From contig OY720639.1 of assembly GCA_963169105.1 (NCBI GenBank), forward strand, positions 55,595,848-55,659,847: DNA of 64,000 bases, read 5' to 3'. This DNA is from Ceriagrion tenellum (Eukaryota; Arthropoda; Insecta; Odonata; Coenagrionidae). Each line of letters begins with the position of its first letter. Positions within the stretch are counted from its first letter, which is position 1. The translations under genes and the position numbers were made by a program. Of the stretch, positions 42,297-52,603 are shown piece by piece. The notes under the pieces were generated by a model that saw only the letters and a list, made by a program, of their open reading frames with translations, did not search any database and was not told the origin of the DNA.

Positions 42297-44589
42297 CCCT
42301 TTTTCCGGTAGACCTTAGGCTGAACTGCAGCATTGTAACGCCACTGTCCCCAACTGACTTATTAACCATTTACTTCTCATTCCATTAAAAAAAAATGCTC
42401 TTCATTTCATGAATTTACACTGAATTCAGCATTTCAATACTGATTCTTGTGACCTACTATTCTATAAGTCTGTAATACATTTTCTTTGGTCTAATGCCTG
42501 TTGCTTTAAATGTAAATTCTCGACGTAATGTTTAAATAATGTAATACCTAATTCTAATGACCTAATCAATAATCACATGAAGCGTGTTTACGTCTCCAGT
42601 ATGTAATTGTTATCTCCAGCATATTCCAGTATTACTTATTATTATTAGTTACCTTTTTTGCAGAAGCAGTTGATAAGTTTAACACCCCTCAAAAGCAGTT
42701 CAAACTTGAAGCAACCTTTCAACATTTTTGAAGCGGGACACTTCCTATGGATGCCGGGTGATCTTGCAACGTCAGATCACTTCTGCATGCTTGAATGACA
42801 TTTGTCGCGGCAAGTCTGCAAGATTGATGAGGCCTTGTTGTAGGCTTGCTAGTTGCATGACTACAAACTTGTGGCAAATTTCTCATGTCAAGCAATCTCC
42901 ATGCGTCAATCTGGCCTGATGGCAGTACTGTGAGACTATCGGTGATTTCGATTCCGGCACCTTAGGTTATACATACATATTTCTAATAGTACTTGTTAGT
43001 CCCGAAACAAAAAAGAAATATTACCTGCTAGTACGGAAAATCGGTGTATTTTGTTCATTTCTAATGTGTACTCATCGCTGCCAATCATACTCTTACACAG
43101 TATTCCACTTCTCTCGGACGACCCACGGCGGCCACATCTTTTTTCTCGGAGTATTTTCACGCGGCTGTCGGAGTCACAGTACTAATTCAGGAGGTAGTTC
43201 GCCAGATTAGATTTGCGGTACTGGTTGGCGAGACTATTTTTGCGTTTATTTTTCTCTTATCGTCTTTTTAATGGATTTGAAACGGGAACAACTTGCCAAG
43301 TTGCCTGCATTGAAACTTTTTTCGTCCTTCGGAAAGCATGAAATATCTCCCTTTTGCCCACATCGGAGTTGGTGAGTGTGTAAGCGTCGTTTCTTTCGAC
43401 TGCTGGCGTTTTTTTGGCTGTGTCAACCTTCGAATAAGCGACTAAGGACGCTTACATTATGTTCCAACTCCTACCTAAATTCTACAATTATCAATCGTCC
43501 ATAATAATGGGTTTACGAGTGCGAAGATACACCGAAGAGGGTTTAATCCGCCGTGGAAAAAAAATCATTTGACTCTACCGGGAATCGAATAATTTTTACA
43601 CGGCGAATTTCTCCTTCTTTTGTGTGTATCTTAGCCGCACAGTATGCTTACTAATTAAACTCTTATATGAAACCGTATTTGGATTTTTGTCAGAAGCGCG
43701 TATTTTGTGCCGCTGACCTTTTTCAACCAGCGGCGTGAGTATTTTTTAACGATGATCGAGAGGAAAAGGCGTGGTAAAGCAGAGTCCTTGAAGTCACTAA
43801 AATGCGCAATTATCCATACTGAATGCATTAGGAATGCAGTTTATGCACCGAAAACGTGGTTATTTTGGTGGAATCACCGCAGAATCGTAATGATTTACTG
43901 ATAAATTTTCAAAATGCGAAATTTAAATAATTTGCCAAACAGCACTGGAGGTAGTTATAACTGTTGGACGAATTATGCGCATAAGCCGTGTTTGGTGGAT
44001 CATCTTTTGCAAACAAAAGGCTTCACAGTCGTGCGTCAAGACGGCATACGCTCTCTTACGTGACCTCTATTTGAAGCCAATTTAAGCTCCACATAGACCC
44101 TAATATGGCGCATCCACAACCTTCTCTCGGTTTTACTCAGGTCGCCCTTGGATACGCTGTCTAGAAGAAATACCCTCTCCCTAAGTACCATTAATGGATA
44201 CGACAAAAACAAGGCTAGACCATAGTCCATAAAAACACACCCCTCTTATCGTCCGCACCCTTCTTTCCCCTTTTTCTGTGCTTGAACGTTTGTCTATTTA
44301 TCGTCTCACTTCTCTAGGGTCACTATCCTTTAAGTTCACCGATGTTTTTGTGTACTCCCCTAGCGATTCCACGTTCCTCCTAGTCGCCTTTGACAATGCA
44401 TTCGGCTGTTTAATGTTCTCTTTGGGAGCCTATTTCCTTCCATTCTAGACACTTAGCCCCATGAAGGCGTTGGTATCGGATTAATTTGGACTGGGAAAGT
44501 TCTTATATGACCACTCAATACTTTGTTGAAACTTATTCCCCTGGTATTATTTTCCTTCACCGGATCTCAAATGGGTCTAGATAAAAAAA
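42297..44589. other. Unassigned stretch with a SINE relic
   Basis: It holds the second copy of the GAAGCGGGACACTTC word (42728-42769). Near 43548-43600 there is a SINE-like relic (CCGTGGAAAAAAAATCATTT, GACTCTACCGGGAATCGAA), read on minus. No gene is recognised. Confidence 0.4.
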
Positions 44590-44775
44590 TGCGTTCTTTC
44601 CACGCACAATAAGTGACCATTATAAAAACTGAGCCTTACTCCAAGCACACGCTTTTTGTGCACTTCACCATTTCGCCTCCCAAAGCTTTATCCTTTACTC
44701 CATGAAACGGCTGGTGTCCTAACACCCGCTGCCACGCGCTCATGCGGAGGCTCCCAGGGTTGTATATAAAGGCAT
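44590..44775 (+). pseudogene. CR1-like LINE (family B), 3' UTR fragment
   Basis: GTTCTTTCCACGCACAATAA, CACCATTTCGCCTCCCAAAG, GGCTGGTGTCCTAACACCCG and GGCTCCCAGGGTTGTATATA are colinear with 4180-4360. Only the last few protein codons (SFFPRTISDHYKN) remain. It is followed directly by a family C copy. Confidence 0.75.
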
Positions 44776-45182
44776 ATGCTCATGAGGAAGGCTTGAAAAC
44801 AATGAAGGAACTCTTGCAGAGATTATCAGCAAAATATGTGAAAGGCCGCTATGGTAGTCTCGTTAGTGTTACTGACCTCTTGCAACAACTTGGATGGGAT
44901 TCGCTTTCAAACCGTCGATTGGAAATTAGACTCAATCTTTTATGTAAATTCAAAGCGGATTTATTTTCAAACAAAGTTATCATTATCTTACGAACTCCAA
45001 CATGCTACGGTAGATCGGATCATGAGAATTAAATGAGGAAAATAGATTTTAGAACAGAAAGGTTTAAAATGTCGTTTTTTCCGCGATATATAAGAGACAA
45101 TAATGGCTGCGTAAAGACTTTAAAGTCGGTTAGTTTACAGGTAGTGTAGCTGATTAATTCATATACACCCTAATTCATTTAG
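44776..45182 (+). pseudogene. CR1-like LINE (family C), protein end and 3' UTR
   Basis: An open frame (44742-45032) includes LLQRLSAKYVKGRYGSLVSV, TDLLQQLGWDSLSNRRLEIR, LNLLCKFKADLF and LRTPTCYGRSDHEN. This is the post-RT C-terminal domain of CR1-like proteins (ARFVxxxY...SVTxLLxxLxWxSLxxRRxxxRLxLLxKF). After a frame change, KMSFFPRYIRDN-like residues follow. It is the best-preserved family C protein fragment in the window, but it lacks the polymerase. Confidence 0.85.
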
Positions 45183-45365
45183 AAACCATGGTCGGTCAAA
45201 ATGAAAAATGGTGGAATTTATATACAAAGCGAGAAATTATATCACGTGTCGCGTTTCCAAAAAGTTAAGCCTGAAACTGTGACTTATATTCACTCATGAA
45301 ACTAATTTCAAACGACGAAAAGAACCGTCGCGACGGCACGCGAGGTGGTTTTCAAAATGTGAAAT
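45183..45365 (+). repeat. Penelope-type terminal repeat, direct copy 1
   Basis: It begins GAAACCATGGTCGGTCAAAA and runs about 183 bp through AGCGAGAAATTATATCACGT, AAGTTAAGCCTGAAACTGTG and CGTCGCGACGGCACGCGAGG to AATGTGAAA. It repeats directly at 45538-45725. The first bases equal the GAAAC / palindromic stem III / GGTC part of the fold-back cores. Confidence 0.55.
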
Positions 45366-45427
45366 CTTTAGTTTTAATTACTTCGCATTACCTCCTGAAT
45401 GAAATAATTTATCGCTTTGTACATTCA

Positions 45428-45725
45428 ACACTTTTTTCTTTTTACCGACCATGGTTTCGACTTACAATTTCATTTTCAAATTGAAGAGTTGAACAAATAC
45501 CTTGCTAATACAAATACCTAGAAAATTACATCGCATGTTGAAACCATGGTCGGTAAAAATAAACATAGTGTTGCATGTATATACAAAACGAGAAATTATT
45601 TCATGTGCCGTCTTTCCACAAGGTTAGGCCTGAAAGTGTAACTTATATTTACTCCTCAAACTTATAACACAAGACGAAAAGACCCGTCGCGACGGAAAGC
45701 TTGGTGGTTTTTCTAAATGTGAAAC
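45428..45725. mobile_element. Penelope-type fold-back plus terminal repeat, copy 2
   Basis: The left arm (about 45428-45460, TTTTTACCGACCATGGTTTC) is inverted relative to GAAACCATGGTCGGTAAAAA at 45540. The hinge on minus reads TTGAAAATGAAATTGTAAGT, CGAAACC, again the CUGAAAA-type variant core. From 45538 the right arm continues as the ~185-bp repeat also present at 45183. A third, partial copy lies at 47110-47215. Confidence 0.55.
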
Positions 45726-46350
45726 TTGCCAGAGTCGGGCGCTTGTAGTGTGAACGGGGTACGTATGTGTATACATGGGATTTGGACCTTGAGGGAGGGT
45801 GGGAGGAGCGGGCATGGGAGAACTTGTGGGTCGGGGAACGCTGGCGGGGCCTGGGGAACAGGGTTAATGTCACGGGCGACCGAAGGCTTGAGGGGAGTGG
45901 TGTTGGGGAGAGGTTTGAGGGTGGAGGGCGGGGGTGCGGCGAGGGAGGGATGGAGCGGGTGCGAAGGGTGCGGGTGGAGCGAGTGAAGGCCGTTCCACTC
46001 CTCATCCCGGGATCAATAATCACATCTATTCATACGTTGGGAGCGGAGGAGGGGATGTATATAGGGAACGTGGGGAGGGGCGTTTCATTCATACATATAC
46101 CCTCTCTCCCTTGCCGGTCGTTCAGGCTTCTTCTCTCCGTGGGAGAGGGGTGGAAATAAGGGCTCGCCCAGAGGAGAGGGCAGAGTGGTTGAATGAAGTG
46201 GGGGGAGGAGGGGAAGATTGCGAAGGACGGATTCGTTTAGCGCCACCTCCACGTGTTGCCCTACTTATAAACAGACACGGGGCGCTCCGTGAGGACTTCT
46301 ATCATCGAATGCCATCTATTGCGGAGGGCTGCCGCACCTCTGTTACATAG
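45726..46350. promoter_or_regulatory. G-rich island with TATA-like elements
   Basis: The plus strand from about 45785 to 45985 is strongly G-rich, with many GGG runs at short spacing. Open frames exist on both strands only because stops are rare in GC-rich DNA. GTATATAGGG near 46057 and CTTATAAACAG near 46264 could be TATA boxes, and CCACGTGTTG near 46249 is an E-box. Promoter function is inference. No exon is identified. Confidence 0.3.
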
Positions 46351-46483
46351 GTACTTCACTGGGCTTTTCGAGTACAAGTTAAAATGTCAGGCTTCAGTTG
46401 ATGGATGACCTATACATGAAATAAAATCTCGTTTTGTAATTTCCACACCGGTTAATTAATGCCGGCCAACGATTTTAAAAATT

Positions 46484-47065
46484 TACATCTACATACTAAC
46501 CTGCGAGCAGCCGCATAGCCGTGTGGCAGGGGGTGTTAGGACACCAGCCGTGTAAAGATGTAAGGGATATGGTTTTGGGAGGTGAAATGGTGACGTGTAT
46601 TATGGGAGTGTATTTAATGGAACTCAGTTTTTATTCTGGTCACTTATTGTGCGCGGAAAGAAAGAGTTTTTTGTACCCCTCTGTTCGGCAGTTTATCTCT
46701 TATTTTTTCGCTTCTGTCCGACCTAGTGATGTAGTGAGGCGTCATGATAATATTCTCTGTGTCGCTCTGAAAAACATCAGTTCTGAATTTCTCAAGCGAG
46801 CTATGCCTAGAGTATTTCCTCCGAGTCTCTAGGAGCTCCCACCTTAAACCGTCTAAAAGTTGTGAAACACTCACTGTGTTCCCTCGTAGCAGTTATTAAC
46901 GAAGCGTGCAGCTTTTCTTTGTATTTTATTAATTTTCTTGGTTAAATTTTTATGACCAGGATCCCAAATGCTCGCGGCGAATTCGAAGTGTGGCCTAACC
47001 AGAGCGAAGTGGCATCTCTCTTTTACTTTTTCACCGAGGACCTTCCTTTTATACGATTAAAAAAT
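46484..47065 (-). pseudogene. CR1-like LINE (family B), near full-length 3' fragment
   Basis: On minus: KVKERCHFALVRP near 47000-47040, IWDPGHKN-like, a KIQRKAARF-like segment, then VSQLLDGLRWELLETRR, SSLEKFRTDVFQSDTENIIM and TPHYITRSDRSEKIRD. The 3' UTR runs leftwards to CGAGCAGCCGCATAGCCGTG and the inverted tail ACATCTACATACTAACCTGC at 46484. Several frame changes. No polymerase domain. Confidence 0.85.
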
Positions 47066-47109
47066 CGTAGTTTCTTTTATGCCATTATCAAGGATCTTGA
47101 CATATTTAT

Positions 47110-47215
47110 GACATTTTATGTCGAAACCATGGTCTGAATAAATAAACCAGTGTGGAAAGTGCAAACGAGATTATATTTCATGAATTACTCTCCCCCAAAG
47201 TTAAGCCACATGGTG
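47110..47215 (+). repeat. Penelope-type terminal repeat, partial copy 3
   Basis: GTCGAAACCATGGTCTGAAT, GCAAACGAGATTATATTTCA and AAAGTTAAGCC match the start of the repeats at 45183 and 45538. Truncated after about 100 bp. Confidence 0.5.
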
Positions 47216-47779
47216 GCTTATCAGCTGTATCGCTTAGCTACTCTCTTATCTGCTGTCGGCGTATCTGCTGTATAACCCGTTATCCATTAAGTAATTCTAC
47301 TTTAGCTAATTAGAAAGGGTTACCTATTGAAAACCAAAACTTTGGTTTAGAATATGCAGCTTATTCCGTGACTATATTTTCAATGACCACATGTTCCCAG
47401 CCATGTGGGCCGACTGCACCACCATTTGCATGGAACTTCCGCATTTTGACTTCAGTGTCGGCAATAATTCGCTAATATCCTTTAAAAATGAGCGGTAAGG
47501 TGCCTGTAATTTAGTTTTCTATTATTTCCTAGGATTTTTTGTTTTAAGGAGATTCAATTAAGAGCCTTAATATGTCTTCTCGTTCAAAATGATGTTTTTC
47601 TGCCGTAAAGAGCAATCTCCGTATGAGCCAATGTTAAAATCTCCACTTCCGAAGCTCAATTACAGTTAAACTAGCCTGGAAACCGTATACTATTTTCATC
47701 TTATTTTATAGAACGCACTAAAAAAATGCTATGTTCAAGTTTCCATAAACTCTGGAATAATTGACCCTTAGGCTACAGC
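47216..47779. other. Unassigned stretch
   Basis: Nothing recognised. Confidence 0.4.
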
Positions 47780-48545
47780 CACCTTAAGATCGGTTGACTG
47801 CAGCCCTCCACCCATCCCTATCTAATGTTAGTTCTCTTTTATTTATTTATTTATACTCACAACCCCGAAAACAGCACAACAAAGGCCTTTTACATCGGGT
47901 GTTTAAATATTAACAATAGACGAACACACACACCCATGTCCTGGGCAGATAACATTCTACCCATGCGGGACTCGAACCCGCTGTTCCGGGTTAGCAGGCA
48001 GGGACTTTACCCCACCGCCATTCTTCCTGGTAGCTCTTTCTGTGAACTACCCTCTTTATTTGGTCCATGAACTTCTTCCTGAATATTTCCACAAGGCCTT
48101 TTCACTTTATTTTACCTGCAATTATATTCTTCACAGATCCGTTATGGGTCAGGATGTGACCAATCCTTCTGGTTAATACTTTTCTGTATAGTGTTCCATT
48201 TGGTTCTTTCCGCTTCTACTCCTCTGTACACTTAATCGGTTCTTATTTTGTCCGTCCAGTTTATCTTCAGCATCCTCCAGCATCAGGTTCCGATGGCTTC
48301 TAGTCTGTTCTGGTCAGCTTATCCAATAGTCCATGCCTCCGATCCATAGAGTGCCACGCTCCTGACTAATAATGTTTCCTGGTTTGTTTTCCCATCTTTT
48401 TTAACACAGAAGTTGTCTTTTTACCGTGAACGCTTTCTTAGCTTGGGCAATCCTTCTCTTGATATCCATTTTACTTCCTCCCTCCCACTTGATGGTACTT
48501 CTGTGATAGATGAAGGAATCCGTTTCCTCTAATTTCTCTACTCTG
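47780..48545 (-). pseudogene. RTE-like LINE (family A) with a nested SINE2
   Basis: The element is colinear with 6195-6835. The 3' end (inverted GGTTGACTGCAGCCCTCCAC) lies near 47790, followed by TATCTAATGTTAGTTCTC, then SINE2, then TTCTTCCTGGTAGCTCTTTC and the rest of the C-terminal domain. Segments such as LGQIDYWISW-like, RIAQAKKAFTVKRQL and SSTIKWEG-like residues are recovered on minus across several frames. Inactive. Confidence 0.8.
47833..48030 (-). repeat. tRNA-derived SINE (SINE2), copy 2, nested in a LINE
   Basis: On minus the head has GGTGGGGTAAAGTCCCTGCC (A-box region), TAACCCGGAACA and B box GCGGGTTCGAGTCCCGC. The body word CCAGGACATGGGTGTGTGTG matches copy 1 at 22030-22205. The tail is an A/T-rich repeat AAATAAATAAATA. 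The host LINE continues on both sides, so the insertion is younger than the LINE. Confidence 0.7.
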
Positions 48546-49641
48546 GGTGACTTCTGCTTTGAGTTTCTCTCTACCGAATTCTAGGATGGCATGACATTAA
48601 TTAGCTCGAATTCCGGGAGCCTCTTATTATTTCCAACTGTTGTATCCCCTATCTGCAAATGGCTGGCATTGTGTGTGGTATCACTTAAGCAGTCGCAGTG
48701 CGTACGTTCTTCGCATGAACGAACTGAGGAATTAATGCTGTTCGGTGTTTCATATTTGGTTGAAAGCATTGGCTCCTATTAATATTCTTTTCCTGTGTAA
48801 ATCTGCATTAGGCTGAAGGTGAAATGTTGCTAATAGTGGACGAAAAATCACGCAATATACTTAGTTCTTCTATCTACATTTATCATTCTTTAAGGTGAGT
48901 TTCTTAAATATAGCGAGGTGTTGGAAACGGTTTCCCCCGTGGCTTTGAGGTGAGTACACTTTGGCATCGGCGTTCTATGCAAGGTCCATACTGTTAACTG
49001 TATATATCGGTAAAATTCAAGGGAGCGACTTCTTTTGTTAGACTTTGTGCCATAATTTACCCCCTCCCACTTTGCAAAAACCACTGCCAGAAAAACCACT
49101 CATCGCCAAAAAACTCGCGCACGCCAAAAACTCGCAAACGCCGTTCGCGACTATCCCTCACGCATTTGGCCTCGCGATTCGCTGTCTCGCGTTCGCTGTC
49201 CGCGATGGAATAATCAGCTCACTTTTATACTGAAAGTGATAGTTGTGCACTCAATTCTGACCGAATCAACAACCCTACAAGGATTCCCCAACTCCCCCAA
49301 CTCCTGCGTTGGTCAGCTGACTCCCCCCTCTGTCGCCAGCCGCGTCGTCTCTACGCTGGGTTCGGCCTCTTTTGAAACTGACCGCGGACGAGAAAAGACC
49401 TTCTGTGCTGCCGTTGTGACTTGTGTTGGTCTTCTATATACCAAGTTTATGGTATTTAGCCTACCGGCTTGTTTTCAATTGTAATACTTGTTTGTTAAAT
49501 TAATATTCTTGCATGAACTTAATCAAATGATTAAGGTTGTTGTTATTTTCTCTCGTCTCCGCCTACCATTCGCAGTCAATTCACCCGCGACGTCAAGTCT
49601 TAGTGATTTGCGTCGCAACTGATAGTTGGATGGTAGTGTAT
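48546..49641. other. Unassigned stretch
   Basis: Around 49085-49205 there are short imperfect repeats: AAAAACTCGC with ACGCC, and TCGCGATTCGCTGTC followed by TCGCGTTCGCTGTC. No gene is recognised. Confidence 0.4.
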
Positions 49642-50204
49642 TAAGATGGTTGGCCAAAAAGTAAAGCCCTGCATTTCTTCAAAACTCCCTAATAACATAA
49701 ATCATTGAAACGGTCATTGAGAGATGCAACTCCATTGGTCGCAAAGCCCTATCAGTTTGTCACGACGCTACCGTATCTTACACCTGAGTGCTGTGACCAA
49801 TTTTATGGACTCTGCGGAGGACAGAATGCAAGATTAGGTTCGTAAATACCAGTCTGACACAAAATGAAGACGTGAAAGAAATTGAATTTCTTCGTAGTTT
49901 TTCTCCTTTTTTAATCCATTTTGAATGATAATGACGCCGAGTACTTTTCCACCCTTCGACAGGACGACAGTGAGGTGATTAACGCAGTGAAAACTTGGTT
50001 TCATAACCATAGCGAGGACTGTTACCGACAGGGCTTACTCGCCTTTGTGAATCGCTGGAGAAAGGCAATAGAAGTTAAAGAAGATTATGTGGAAAAGTAA
50101 AGGGAATAGATATAAAATTATTCTTTCATGTGTAAATTTCTGTATAGTGTGAATAATTTTTTGGAAAAAAAAATGTGGGGCGTTACTTTTTGGGAAACAG
50201 ACGT
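49642..50204 (+). mobile_element. Mariner-type element, internally deleted (~560 bp)
   Basis: The left end TGGTTGGCCAAAAAGTAAAG, CCCTGCATTT is matched by the inverted right end CTGTTTCCCAAAAAGTAACG, CCCCACATTT. Just before the right end, 49964-50099 encodes EVINAVKTWFHNHSEDCYRQ, GLLAFVNRWRKAIEVKEDYV and EK, then a stop. This is the C terminus of a mariner-family transposase. The helix-turn-helix and catalytic D,D,D core are missing. Terminal repeats are diverged. It is a different mariner lineage from the 57.4-kb element. Confidence 0.8.
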
Positions 50205-50381
50205 GTGCACCCCGAAAGGGATGGACATATTTTAGGTACCGATGTTTACTCGAGGACGTTTCAGCGAGTTCGATAATAGCACTACAGATAGGTAAAACTC
50301 GGGCGTGGGAGAGTAAGGATAAACATGGGCTAAATGCGGTAGAAATGGTTTTCCTTGTTATCCGAACATGATATTGGTATT

Positions 50382-50679
50382 ACTCATAATAAAAACGATG
50401 TACAGTTCCACTATGTTTTTAACGATTTCGACATCTATTGCGTCATTTTCAGGACAAACAGAAGGAAGCTTACAAATGCGAACCTTTAATCTTCATTTTG
50501 TCTCATATCTATTGCCTCATTGGAGTGCATTCACGAAAAATTTCCAGTGTAAAATGGATGGTATTTTTGTCAGATATCTCAGGTAGTGTGGTAGGAGGCA
50601 GGTATTTTGGTATCTTTAGAGGTGTAAAATATTCTTTTTTAAAAACATAATGGAACTGTACATCGTTTTTATTACGAGT
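50382..50679. mobile_element. Penelope-type fold-back, variant core
   Basis: Arms 50382-50421 and 50640-50679 match at 38 of 40 positions (AAAAACGATGTACAGTTCCA and its reverse complement), with a 218-bp spacer. Just inside the left arm the minus strand reads CCTGAAAATGACGC, TAGATGTCGAAATCGTT, the fold-back core with A for G at the eighth core position. Minus frame 50509-50835 crosses the right arm and has no recognised motif. Confidence 0.6.
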
Positions 50680-52036
50680 TTGTCCTTCTCGTCGTTCAAA
50701 AACTTTACGCCAAAATCGATTGGTTTGTTGATATTGGAAGCTGAGGTCATTTTTAAAACTGGTAGTCAAGTTAGTAAAGGAAGGGTTACGTGAGGAAATG
50801 ATTATGATTGGAAAACTGTCTTTGGCTCTTGCCATTAATTATTTTGGTCCCATCCTACGAAGGGATTTTGAAATAAGTTAGCAGTTGTGATATTCCACAC
50901 GATGTTTTGCTGTCCTGGCTGGTTTCATCGTTGAGCGTGTCATCATCATAGTAAAAATAGTTGTAAAAGATGCATGAGGCGTCTGGTGTATAGGAGAGTA
51001 TCTAAAGGAGGGGTCGAAATAAAAACTTAAGGAGAAGTGGGTAAGATTGATTATGCTGGCTGGAGTGGAATTGTGGGTCTATGAGTGCACATTATAATAA
51101 TTTTCTCTTCTCGTTCAAATGTTCCTCTTCGCATGTGGTATTCCATGCGAAGAAGAGAGTAGATGGCGTCTTTATTCACGAAAGTGAAGCCTTTTTGCGA
51201 CGCACGAAACTGAATTCGTTGTCACTGAATTGAACTGACTTGACTGAGGAGAAACAGGGTCAAAAAAATTACATAAAGACAAACACAGTCTTAGAAATGA
51301 ATAACTTCTCCCACAGTGTAGCATATATTGCATTAAATAAGAAATTACAACATGCCCTTGGGTGAAATAGCGTGATACAATCTTGGTGCGTTCTTGAATA
51401 AATTCCACTTGATGAGAGCAGCAGTGAGGTCCTTTTTGGCAGCCAGGGAAACAAGAGGGCGTCTTGAAGTGAAGTCGGCGCCGGCCGCGGGGCGAGAGGC
51501 CCCTTCCTCGCCGTGCAGGTCTAAAAACGAAAGCCGCTTTGATCCCTTAAGGTCCCTTTTTGTGGCCAGGGAAATGCAGAGTGCCTTGTGGTGAAGTCTC
51601 GGGGAGAGGAGAATGAGGAATAGAGGGGAAGTACTGTTTCCCGTGGCAATTGGCTAAGATATCCTAGTATTGCTAGTTCACGATTCACACCGAAGTTATA
51701 GGGGGCCTTACTAGCATTCAGGGTATAAAAATAATCCACTGGAACAACCGTGGCCAAGCGATAAGGTAGGGAGATCCTGGCAGTTTGTGACTAACGGCAG
51801 TTTAAGTCACGGATTTACTTCGAAGGCTAAGAGTCACAAGAAGGCTATGCTGAAATATTGGCATTTTTAAGAAAAATGGAACAACTATCTTTGCTGCTGA
51901 GGGATATTGAGTATTTACCCATGACATTAACGAAATGTGCTGTATTAATTTGGATAGATTGTGCATTTTTTAGATGCTCATTAGGGTATGGTGGCAATTA
52001 CAATTCTAAATATGCATCAGCAGCGGTCTCTTGAAC
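50680..52036. other. Unassigned stretch with two small repeats
   Basis: There is a hairpin near 51121-51157 (CCTCTTCGCATG and CATGCGAAGAAG arms). An imperfect direct repeat of about 52 bp lies at 51425-51476 and 51547-51597 (GGTCC, TTTTTGGCAGCCAGGGAAA versus TTTTTGTGGCCAGGGAAAT, ending TGAAGTC). Between the two copies is a GC-rich word GGCGCCGGCCGCGGGGCGAG. No gene is recognised. Confidence 0.45.
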
Positions 52037-52603
52037 CTACTGTCCGTTAAAAAAGTCGAGTCCGTTGAGTTTAGGACGCTGTATCTTCAAGTAGGGTCAA
52101 CAGATTTTAACTAAATAAAATGCATGCAATAGAATGATCATTTCTACGTTTACTAATGCGTGTTAGAAAAATTTCCTATCCTTATCTACACTTTTCCGAT
52201 ATTTGTTTTCAAAAAAGGCCGTTTTCGGCTCTGAAAACCTGATGGCCCGACTGTATGTTATCGCCATTCTCTTAACAATTATTTTAGGGATAAGAGATTT
52301 TGATATAAGTTAGCCAAACATGTTTATAACTTACCAAAGGAAAAAAATGTTTCTATGTTGATTTTTGCACGAGCTGTTGTAAAAGTTGTAAACCTCGGCT
52401 AATTCCGAAACTAACGATGCGATAGAGGATTGAGTTATACCGTTGTAACCGCAATAACGCCAGCTTTATAAATGTGTACATAACCATTAGTCAAATATCC
52501 TGGGATTTCCAATAACGATTTATATTTATTTTCCTTTTCTGCCGGCCCAAACAGCTATGTTGAGCGGTAGGAAGCGACTTGGAGGGGAGATGGTGCGCGA
52601 TAT
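52037..52603 (-). mobile_element. Unclassified insertion element X, copy 2
   Basis: This is the inverted homologue of 9250-9821: CTACTGTCC at the left and TGCGCGATA at the right. Inner blocks include AAGTCGAGTCCGTTGAGTTTAGG, split here as AAGTCGAGTCCG and GAGTTTAGG, plus CACGAGCTGTTGTAAAAG and CCTCGGCTAATTCCGAAACT. Lengths of the two copies are 567 and 572 bp, with the same ends. That supports a defined mobile unit. No clear target duplication. Confidence 0.55.

Noticed and set aside
45649..46350. Overlapping open frames of 86-138 codons on both strands
   Set aside because: They result from scarcity of stop codons in the G-rich island. The translations are low-complexity Gly/Arg or Pro/Arg/Ser.
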